A stretch of 64,000 nt of DNA, from assembly GCF_904424705.1 (NCBI RefSeq), contig NZ_CAJGBF010000011.1, positions 1-64,000 of the forward strand, in the 5' to 3' direction. Position 1 is the stretch's first letter; the number at the start of each line of letters is the position of its first letter. Origin of the DNA: Rossellomorea arthrocnemi. GTDB lineage: Bacteria; Bacillota; Bacilli; Bacillales; Bacillaceae_B. Both the position numbers and the translations under genes were made by a program. Under the pieces are notes generated by a model that saw only the letters and a program-made list of their open reading frames with translations, was not told where the DNA came from and did no database searches. Shown here one piece after another: positions 35,342 through 41,749 of the stretch.

Positions 35342-35375
35342 CTTAGGAGACTTGTTTTCCTAAGATTTTTTTTTT
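35272..35375 (+). ncRNA. Candidate short RNA divergent from the replication gene
   Basis: Promoter TTGAAT (35272-35277), 17 bases, TACAAT (35295-35300) predicts a start near 35307. The transcript contains GTGTGGGCGAGATC and ends at a strong terminator TCTTAGGA...TCCTAAGATTTTTTTTTT (35341-35375), giving about 68 nt with no coding frame. It could titrate whatever binds the same sequence in the replication leader. No gene follows directly. Confidence 0.45.
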
Positions 35376-35712
35376 GGTTTCTCCTTTATTTTTATTTTTT
35401 GTTAAGTTTATCCACTAAAAAAGTGTATAAAAAATACGCTGTTATCCAGTGATCAATTTTCACTATGAATCTACCTACCCTAAATGGATAGACCTCTCCC
35501 GTTAAAAACGGTAAAGGATCGACTCATTCTGAAAAGTCATCCTAGATAACCCTTTTACTTTTACCCACCTCAATGTTAGCACAGTGAATTTAATTTCTGC
35601 AATACCTATTTTAAAATTTCTGTCGTTTTACGTAAGTAGTGAGATTCCTCCTCCAGGATCAATGTGGTTAAAACTTTGATATATTGTCGAATAAAATTTA
35701 TTAACCTTTTAG
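35376..35712. other. Non-coding stretch, possible replication origin
   Basis: No gene seen. It contains TTATCCACT (35408-35416), one base from a DnaA box, another TTATCC nearby and a short palindrome around CCGTTAAAAACGG. Its place beside the replication-initiator candidate makes it a possible oriV, but no clear AT-rich 13-mer array is visible. Confidence 0.3.
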
Positions 35713-35846
35713 TTGCAAGCATTTCTGGCCTATGCTATATTAGAGTTAACTTAATAAATGAACTTTAAAGCGCTGGTTATGCCTGTTGCTTTTACCCAAA
35801 AAGAGAGACCCTTTACAATTTAGTAAAGGGTCTTTCTTTTTGGGTT
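35713..35846 (+). ncRNA. Candidate small RNA with nested terminator
   Basis: Promoter TTGCAA (35713-35718), 17 bases, TATATT (35736-35741) predicts a start near 35748. The roughly 98-nt RNA ends in nested stems: ACCCAAAAAGA/TCTTTTTGGGT outside AGACCCTTTAC/GTAAAGGGTCT. No coding gene follows on this strand, so the transcript itself is probably the product. A role in copy number or partition control is possible from its position. Confidence 0.5.
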
Positions 35847-35894
35847 ATTCTTTAGTTTTATCCGATTTATCGCAAATTACTCAGGGATTATCGA

Positions 35895-35926
35895 TAAAAA
35901 AGTAGCTCCCAGGGATAGCTGGGAGC
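35895..35926 (-). terminator. Terminator of the 38-residue membrane peptide gene
   Basis: In the minus direction GCTCCCAG and CTGGGAGC form an 8-bp stem followed by TACTTTTTTATC. Confidence 0.65.
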
Positions 35927-35969
35927 TGAAGAGATACTTTAATGATTTGATGGATGATGGATGCGATGA

Positions 35970-36086
35970 TTAAACAAATTGCTTAAGAATTGTAATTGTG
36001 ATTGCGTTAAGGACTAAAATTACTCCTAGATAAATAGCAGCTTTATCCAGAACATTTTTAGTGCTGTCTTTTAAGTTTGAAAACAT
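35970..36086 (-). CDS. Small single-span membrane peptide (38 aa)
   Basis: A 38-residue frame starting MFSNLKDSTKNVLDKAA with one hydrophobic segment (about 18-34) and a short basic end (KQFV). AGAGGTG lies five to six bases before the ATG and a clear intrinsic terminator follows, which together support a real gene. Its size and shape recall the minipilin-like peptides at 56.0-56.7 kb and also type I toxin peptides, but no antisense RNA overlapping it is obvious. Function unknown. Confidence 0.55.
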   Translation of the reverse strand: MFSNLKDSTKNVLDKAAIYLGVILVLNAITITILKQFV

Positions 36087-36152
36087 TGCAATCACCTCTT
36101 AAATTAGTATGGGTTTATTATATAACATGTAATAATACTTATGCAAGTTATT

Positions 36153-37160
36153 TTATTCTTCTTTATCTCCATCACCTTCTATGAATAACGAACTTCGTAC
36201 AAATGTATCTTCAGTGTCTAATCTCGATAATAAAGGCTGTGTCTTTTCATCTAATTCCGCAAGTAATTTCTGGTGCTTGCTAATTTGATTATCTGAAGTA
36301 GCAAAAAGTGTTTCTTTTTCACGTTCCAATTTATCTCGTCGATCTTTCAGGTTATCATATATCTTCTCTAAATTTTCCGGTGCAGATACTTGGATCTCAG
36401 ATGCAGCTGTTTCATCTACATATTCGTCCTCAATTGTAGGTCCAAAGAACAAAAACTTCTTTCTTTTTAATTGAACTTTTTTAATTTCTTTTTGTAAAAA
36501 TGATGGAGTATTATTCAGTCCCTCGTTTAGTTCCCTTGATAACTCCAGGATCTCAATTTTTTCTACTGTGTCTTCCATGTCCTTAGTCCAATCTTCTTTT
36601 ATCCTCTTAGCATCTTTAATAACTTGAAGATACTCGGCCTTCTTTTCTTTATATTGATTGAGAAGAAACATAGTCTTTAAATTTTCCATGTCATTCAGAA
36701 GACTTTCATAGCCATTCCCTGCCTCTGTAAAGACAGACGGCGCCGCATTAGGATTAATAGTCCTTTTATTAGAAATTGGCTCTCTTTCCATATAGGATTC
36801 ATGTTTCATTCCTACTTCAAGAGCAATGTCCATAGGAGTCTTTTTCCCTTTATCTACTAACAGAAAGATCATATTAAACTTAAATAAGTTGCTGTAATCG
36901 AATCGGTGTTGGTTACCTACTTTTCCAACATCTAAATACTCATTTAAATCATGTCTTTTTAAGTAATTCCTAAACATCCAGTCTTTCCCTTCTGGTAGGC
37001 CCAAAATAGAACAAGCTTCCTTAGTAGAATAAGAACCTTCTAGATGTATATTTTCAAAGTAGTCTGTATGTAGTAGATCTTCTGTAAACCCCATTCGATC
37101 GATCATTTTGAGTAATGGATCTTCAGAAAACTTTTCTAAGATAAATTCTTGCATACTCAC
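36153..37160 (-). CDS. TubY-like MerR-type HTH/coiled-coil protein
   Basis: A 335-residue protein lying downstream of tubR-tubZ on the same strand, the place where TubY occurs in some TubZ partition loci. The N-terminal region (about 40-110: YSTKEACSILGLPEGKDWMF, then HRFDYSNLFKFNMIFLL) fits a MerR-type winged helix, and two long charged segments (about 150-220 and 265-325) look like coiled coil. TubY proteins have this combination and modulate TubZ filaments or tubRZ expression. The GTG start is supported by AAGGTGGTG. The 470-base gap to tubZ contains repeated GATTATCGC-type boxes, possibly its binding sites. Confidence 0.5.
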   Translation of the reverse strand: MSMQEFILEKFSEDPLLKMIDRMGFTEDLLHTDYFENIHLEGSYSTKEACSILGLPEGKDWMFRNYLKRHDLNEYLDVGKVGNQHRFDYSNLFKFNMIFLLVDKGKKTPMDIALEVGMKHESYMEREPISNKRTINPNAAPSVFTEAGNGYESLLNDMENLKTMFLLNQYKEKKAEYLQVIKDAKRIKEDWTKDMEDTVEKIEILELSRELNEGLNNTPSFLQKEIKKVQLKRKKFLFFGPTIEDEYVDETAASEIQVSAPENLEKIYDNLKDRRDKLEREKETLFATSDNQISKHQKLLAELDEKTQPLLSRLDTEDTFVRSSLFIEGDGDKEE

Positions 37161-37254
37161 ACACTTTCACCACCTTCAACATAAATTAATATCTTTATAT
37201 TACCCTCCAAAACTGTTAGATTCAACAGTTTTATACCCACAAAACCTCGATATT

Positions 37255-37445
37255 AAGCCGATTATCGCAAATGACCGCAAAAAATCACCGACGAACAACA
37301 AATGATAACTTTTGATAATCAACGATAACTTTATGTCTATTCGGTATCTATCAATAATATACGATTATCGCAGATAATTTATCACTTATCTAGGTTTACC
37401 GGAGTTAATTCTTTGATTACCGCTCGCGATCAAATGCGATAATAG
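37255..37445. repeat. Cluster of GATTATCGC / TTTACCG boxes
   Basis: CCGATTATCGCAAATGAC (37258), ACGATTATCGCAG (37361), GGTTTACCGGAG (37393) and GATTACCGC and GCGATAATAG (37413-37445) share short cores. A near match, CCGATTTATCGCAAATTAC, is at 35862, and further copies are at 39820 and 39959. No gene is seen in 37161-37599. They could be binding sites for the TubY-like, replication or host proteins. Confidence 0.4.
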
Positions 37446-37599
37446 TGTTGACCGGGGTTTATTTTGAGGGGTTTTAATGGTGTTTGGTGTAAACACCGTA
37501 TTCTTCATAGGGGTTGAATTTAACTATTGGGGGCGAAGAGAATGCAATGAATATTTATGGGGGATTAAGAAGTATCTAATTAAGAGATTACTTGAACAA

Positions 37600-37626
37600 A
37601 AGAAAAAGAACTCCGTATGGAGTTCC
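37600..37626 (-). terminator. Terminator of the tubRZ operon
   Basis: In the minus direction GAACTCC-ATAC-GGAGTTC is followed by TTTTTCTTTT, immediately after the tubZ stop codon. Confidence 0.75.
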
Positions 37627-37630
37627 TTGA

Positions 37631-38989
37631 TTAAAAATCGTCCTTCAAGTCAGCCAAGTCAACTTTCTTTGCCGGTTTATCTGAACCGAATTCATCTTCA
37701 AATGAAAACTCATCCATTGATTTACTAGTTTCTTCATTATCTACAGTGAAGAAATCATTAAATTCATCAAGACCTAAAGAAAGGGCGTCAGCTTTCTGTT
37801 TTTCTTCAATTTCTTTTTCAATTTGTTCCCACTGTTTTAATTCTTCTCTTAATTGTTGAATTCTTGTAGGGGGAGTAGAAAGGACTGAAAGTCCATAAAC
37901 AGTTATAGATTCTAATTTATTTACATTTGCAATAGCGTGATTCACCTTTGATTGTAAGAAGTCTGCTGAAATCGTATATATACTATCTGCAATTCTAGGA
38001 TCAATGTTATTTCTTGATGGATATAGTACAGCTACTGCACCAGCTAGAGCACGTGTATCTTCTTTATAATCATAGTTGGCCAAAACTTCATTATCTTTAA
38101 ATAGAGATTCAATAACTCCCTCGAGTTTATTTTCTTCCTTTAGGCCATTTACTTTTGATATTGATGACCATCCAGGAGTAGAATATGTACTTAGAAGTTC
38201 TGTTTTATCCAGGACGGAACGACCATTTAATAAGGGTATTGTTGAAACTTCAACGATCGAAGAAGTTACTACCATATTAGAATAAGACTTAGCATCAATT
38301 TGTGTCTTGTTTTTTGTTTCAAGTGCTTTTTCGTCATAATAATTTCGGATTTTTTCATTATCTATAACTAGAACGTTTCCTATCTTCTTTTCATTAATTA
38401 AATTTTGAAGTACAGATACTCCTGCTAAAGCATTCCTTCTAAAAGAAGTTCCTTTTTCATCGCTTGATGGTAAAGAGCAAATAACTCCTAATGTGACTTT
38501 CCCATCTGGAAGAGACGCTACCTTCTTACGTACTTGCGACAAATAACTTAAAGCTACTTTTAATGCACCGTTCCCAGTACCTCCACCCAAACTTACTGAT
38601 AACCAAACGAATTCAGCCTCTGTAATTTCTGGTTTTCTTGCTAAATCCATGTAGATATCTTTGTTTTCTACAGCAATATTAAAGCCTAATTGAGCATTCT
38701 TGTCTGTACCTTCTAAATTGGGATGTTTCTCACTCTTTGTTACAATGCGTCGATCTGCAGGAATTAAATCTCTATGTTCTTCCATATCAGATTTTGAAGA
38801 ATTCACTAAGAATGTATCCATACCAAATCTTGATAATTCAGCAGCAATACGCCCACCGCCTTGACCTAATCCAATTACGGCTTGTTTAGGGAAACGGGAT
38901 CTTTCTCTTTGGACCTCTTCAGAGTCTAAAAGCTGTTTGTTAAGAATAAGTGGTAAAGCACCTAATTTCAATTCATTAATTGCTTTCAT
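37631..38989 (-). CDS. tubZ: TubZ plasmid-partition tubulin-like GTPase
   Basis: A 452-residue FtsZ/tubulin-superfamily GTPase. The signature SLGGGTGNGAL lies at about 132-142 and the N-terminal GLGQGGGRIAAELS at about 40-54; both build the GTP pocket. The C-terminal tail (about 390-452) is acidic with a Lys-containing end (KPAKKVDLADLKDDF), as expected for the tail that binds TubR. TubZ forms treadmilling filaments that move plasmid copies bound by TubR. The ATG overlaps the tubR stop (TAATG). Length and tail match Bacillus TubZ proteins, though similarity to any one member cannot be measured here. Confidence 0.9.
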   Translation of the reverse strand: MKAINELKLGALPLILNKQLLDSEEVQRERSRFPKQAVIGLGQGGGRIAAELSRFGMDTFLVNSSKSDMEEHRDLIPADRRIVTKSEKHPNLEGTDKNAQLGFNIAVENKDIYMDLARKPEITEAEFVWLSVSLGGGTGNGALKVALSYLSQVRKKVASLPDGKVTLGVICSLPSSDEKGTSFRRNALAGVSVLQNLINEKKIGNVLVIDNEKIRNYYDEKALETKNKTQIDAKSYSNMVVTSSIVEVSTIPLLNGRSVLDKTELLSTYSTPGWSSISKVNGLKEENKLEGVIESLFKDNEVLANYDYKEDTRALAGAVAVLYPSRNNIDPRIADSIYTISADFLQSKVNHAIANVNKLESITVYGLSVLSTPPTRIQQLREELKQWEQIEKEIEEKQKADALSLGLDEFNDFFTVDNEETSKSMDEFSFEDEFGSDKPAKKVDLADLKDDF

Positions 38990-39360
38990 TAATTACTCAC
39001 CCCATCTATATTTTGTTTATTTCTCTTTTCCTCTATAAGTAGCGCTATTAATTGCTTTCCTCGTTCAGTTAAATAATAAGGAGTTGACGTTCCATTTAAC
39101 TTTCTTTCGATAAAGCCTTGTGCCTCAAGCATAAGAAATGAATTATCATATCTTTTCCTTGATTTGCTATAATCCTCAATTCTGGTTTTAACTAATCCCA
39201 GATTATTATTTTTGGCTTCATTAACTACTAATCTGAAGATGTCGATTGTGAAATCATCCAGCTTTTTTCTGAGAAAAAGCAAAGTCTTGTCGTCGTACTC
39301 AATGGTATCTAAGTCTAATATTCTGCCTTTATACTTTACCATCTTCTCTTCCTTCTCCAA
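38989..39360 (-). CDS. tubR: TubR-like centromere-binding winged-helix protein
   Basis: A 123-residue basic protein with a winged-helix pattern: helices at about 33-50 and 55-68, a recognition helix SKSRKRYDNSFLMLEAQGF (about 65-83) and a beta-wing FIERKLNGTSTPYYLTERGK. TubR proteins bind iterons at tubC, repress tubRZ and link the DNA to TubZ. Position and overlap with tubZ, plus the adjacent 13-bp repeats, support the call. The TTG start at 39360 has AGAGGGGGG at good spacing; ATG 39342 is an alternative. Confidence 0.75.
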   Translation of the reverse strand: MEKEEKMVKYKGRILDLDTIEYDDKTLLFLRKKLDDFTIDIFRLVVNEAKNNNLGLVKTRIEDYSKSRKRYDNSFLMLEAQGFIERKLNGTSTPYYLTERGKQLIALLIEEKRNKQNIDGVSN

Positions 39361-39387
39361 TTTTATCCCCCCTCTGCAGGAGTATGC

Positions 39388-39430
39388 GTCCCTTAAAGGA
39401 ACTATATAATGTACCTTTAAGGAACATTAT
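39388..39430. promoter_or_regulatory. Palindromic operator pair upstream of tubR
   Basis: GTCCCTTAAAGGAAC (39388-39402) and GTACCTTTAAGGAAC (39411-39425) are near-identical palindromes 23 bases apart, about two helical turns. They overlap the expected tubRZ promoter, so they are likely autorepression sites. Confidence 0.5.
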
Positions 39431-39510
39431 AAAACAATGAACCTACTATGACAAGAAAAACTATCCAATAATTCCATTAGATTTAACTACATCATGAGTT
39501 AGATTTTCCT

Positions 39511-39626
39511 TTGTGGTCCTCAATTGTGGTCCGCAAACAAACCCTTTATTAATAAGAGTTTAAGAGAATATATCTTATTGAACTCCTATACGAACCTCAA
39601 TTGTGTACCTTAATTGCGGACCGCAA
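39511..39626. repeat. tubC centromere candidate: 13-bp palindromic iterons
   Basis: TTGTGGTCCTCAA and TTGTGGTCCGCAA are head-to-tail at 39511-39536. ATACGAACCTCAA, TTGTGTACCTTAA and TTGCGGACCGCAA are head-to-tail at 39588-39626. The last is a perfect palindrome about its central A. The two blocks are 51 bases apart. Tandem iterons upstream of tubR are what TubR binds in known TubZRC systems. Confidence 0.7.
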
Positions 39627-39819
39627 TTAAGAAGCAGAAATGAATTGGGATTTTTAAATTCATATTTACAAATTCCACTTTTGCAAATAAATTTCAGACT
39701 CGAAATTTTAAATATTAGTATTTAACTTAAGAATGGTGAATTGATAATAGCTGCATGTAACCTGATCACAACCTATACTCGTAAATTAGTTGTTCTAAAA
39801 GAAACCGTTGATTATTTTT

Positions 39820-39990
39820 GATTATCGCTGTTTTTTGCTATAACTGAGCTACCGCGGATTACCGGTGGAAGTCCAGTAGTGTAAATCCAATAATTATTGG
39901 ACTACCAATCGGTACAGTTGTATAAATCTAATTCATACAATATGTATAAATTGCTTTAGGTTTACCGCATATTATCGTAGTGAAAACATT
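39820..39990. repeat. Further GATTATCGC / GGTTTACCG boxes
   Basis: GATTATCGC at 39820-39828, ACCGCGGATTACCGG near 39851-39865 and GGTTTACCGCAT with ATTATCG at 39959-39977 repeat the boxes found at 37255-37445, on the other side of tubRZ. No coding frame is convincing here. Confidence 0.35.
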
Positions 39991-40002
39991 CGAAATTCCC
40001 CA

Positions 40003-40083
40003 CAAAGAAACACATTCAAAGAAACACGTCCAAAGAAACATATAAAGGGTGTTTCTTTGAGTATGTTTCTGCCAGAAACATAC
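40003..40083. repeat. 14-bp direct repeats and dyad, possible oriT
   Basis: CAAAGAAACA occurs at 40003, 40017 and 40031, an exact 14-bp period. An inverted copy, GTGTTTCTTTG, is at 40049-40059. Then GTATGTTTCT-GCC-AGAAACATAC (40061-40083) forms a 10-bp perfect hairpin containing the same core. Direct repeats next to a strong dyad just upstream of transfer genes are typical of an origin of transfer; a regulator-binding array is the alternative. Confidence 0.5.
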
Positions 40084-40329
40084 TTTAGTAGAGTTGAACC
40101 ATTGATACATAGAGGATGGATTTTCTGAGAGAAGCGAGGCTTTTATCCTGTTGGTAGATTCATTTTAGGGCATTTTTTCAGCTGAAAGAGCTCCACAAAC
40201 CGAGTTTAATTTTCTACTCTATGAAATTAACCCAATCAATAAATAATTTGATAATCCTGGTAACATCTATTCTGTATTTTCATGTATTAAAATGTTGAAT
40301 TTATAATATATGTTAAATTCTTGATTGAA

Positions 40330-40340
40330 TGTGCTATAAT
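40330..40340 (+). promoter_or_regulatory. Extended -10 promoter of the transfer-initiation operon
   Basis: TGTGCTATAAT at 40330-40340, about 27 bases before leader B3 begins. Confidence 0.5.
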
Positions 40341-40365
40341 GACAGTGTTAAAAAATTACATAACC

Positions 40366-40438
40366 AAATGGGAAGAACCCAAGATGAAATAAGAGAGGCT
40401 TTTTGCAAATGTCTCTTTTTTCTTCTTGGGTTTTTTTG
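40366..40438 (+). promoter_or_regulatory. Class B leader attenuator of the replication-relaxation/T4CP operon
   Basis: AAATGGGAAGAACCCAAGA is followed by an inner hairpin AAGAGA...TCTCTT and then TCTTGGGTTTTTTT. AACCCAAGA pairs with TCTTGGGTT; the upstream TGGG can pair with the same CCCA. It ends just before the ribosome site of the next gene. Confidence 0.75.
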
Positions 40439-40456
40439 CTTTGGAAGGAGTGAATT

Positions 40457-41749
40457 ATGTTGAGTCATGCTCTAATAGATGACGATAGAAAAGGAGTCAT
40501 ATTGAAAGATAAGGAGACCAACTTGCTGCACTTGGTTTACAAGCACCGGCTATTAACTACAAAACAAATATGTATGTTGGTTGGAGCTACCAAGGGTTCA
40601 TCACTTTATCATTCTCTAACTAGAAGGCTAAGGAAATTTGTTAAGTATAATTTGTTAGTAAGGCATGAGTATGATCTAGGGGTCAAGGGTGTACGATTTT
40701 ATTACTATCGTCTGGGACCGAAAGGGTACTCAGTGTTAGTCAATATAGGATTAATACCATATTCTGAGTCTGGGGATTTAGAGATTTTAAGAAAGGTCTC
40801 CTACATCAGGAATTTAGATCATTACCTTGGGACGCAAGAAGTTGTAATTAATACATTATGTAGCACTGATAGAACTTCCATTGAATCCTATCATCCCCAA
40901 GAACATTTACTTTTTTCAGATGAATTTTCTGAAACAGCTCTTGTGATCCCTGATTGGATATTGAAAGATGAGAATACTTTTGTATATCTGGAATTGGATA
41001 CTGGTACTGAAGGATTACCTGTTATAAAGGATAAGGTTGAAAGGTACAGAGGTTGGGCTAACATGAATCCGGAGCAACAACACTTTGTTGTATTTGTTTC
41101 ACTAGATGATTCCTTTCAATCGAAAAAGAAGTATGGGGACAAAGTTAGAAGGATTGGAAATATGAAGAGGAGTTCAATGAATATTTTTAATGAGGACCCA
41201 GAGTTGGAGAATTTAGAAATTTTCTTCTTACCTTTAAGAACTGCGTCAACATCTATTAACAAGATGCTGTCTAATACTGTCCCATTCAACAAGGAAGAAC
41301 GTGTTCTTGAGGTAGAGGTGGGAATGCGCCTTTTCTCAGAATTAAATAGTGACTTTCCTTATCATTTGTCCGAAATACCGTTAGATGAGGTTTATTTTGA
41401 AAACACAAACGAGCGTCACATAGTAGAGAAAGTATATCAGGTACAGAATGAATCCGGCACGCTAATTGAAACCATCGGAATGATCCATTTACATGAAGGT
41501 CACTTACTTTCTTTGGAGAGGCTAGACGCATCATACCATTTAATAAATGAGCAAAAAATGAAAAGAAGAATCGACCGCTTGATTGCAGTTTATGAAAATC
41601 AAGAAGAACTGGAGTCTGATGTTTTAGGAGAAGAATATTCAAACTTGCTACTAGGGGATAACAGTTCATGGGAAGAAAACTTATTTACATTACCTGTCTT
41701 TTATAAACAGGTGTCTCCATATAGGTTGGAGGTGACTACATATGAGTAG
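40457..41749 (+). CDS. Replication-relaxation family protein
   Basis: A 430-residue protein. Residues about 15-110 form a winged helix (LVYKHRLLTTKQICMLVGAT, LRKFVKYNLLVRHEYDL), and about 110-270 resemble a restriction-endonuclease-like domain with IPDWIL and FVYLELDTGTEG. This is the layout of the Replic_Relax family found beside coupling proteins on Gram-positive plasmids, thought to act at oriT or in relaxosome assembly. GGAAGGAG lies six bases before the ATG. It overlaps the coupling-protein gene by eight bases. No classical relaxase (HUH motif) is seen in the window, so it may take part in nicking or help a relaxase encoded elsewhere. Confidence 0.7.
   Translation: MLSHALIDDDRKGVILKDKETNLLHLVYKHRLLTTKQICMLVGATKGSSLYHSLTRRLRKFVKYNLLVRHEYDLGVKGVRFYYYRLGPKGYSVLVNIGLIPYSESGDLEILRKVSYIRNLDHYLGTQEVVINTLCSTDRTSIESYHPQEHLLFSDEFSETALVIPDWILKDENTFVYLELDTGTEGLPVIKDKVERYRGWANMNPEQQHFVVFVSLDDSFQSKKKYGDKVRRIGNMKRSSMNIFNEDPELENLEIFFLPLRTASTSINKMLSNTVPFNKEERVLEVEVGMRLFSELNSDFPYHLSEIPLDEVYFENTNERHIVEKVYQVQNESGTLIETIGMIHLHEGHLLSLERLDASYHLINEQKMKRRIDRLIAVYENQEELESDVLGEEYSNLLLGDNSSWEENLFTLPVFYKQVSPYRLEVTTYE

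Noticed and set aside
35908-36086. Type I toxin-antitoxin locus at the 38-residue membrane peptide
   Set aside because: The peptide would fit, but no overlapping antisense promoter and RNA could be identified.
37477-37728. 83-residue plus-strand frame overlapping the end of tubZ
   Set aside because: GAGGGG precedes its ATG, but the frame reads through the tubZ terminator and 98 bases of tubZ antisense, and the sequence is unlike a folded protein.
40003-40083. CRISPR-like or transposon end
   Set aside because: The 14-bp period leaves only four bases between repeats, and no transposase or target duplication is seen.
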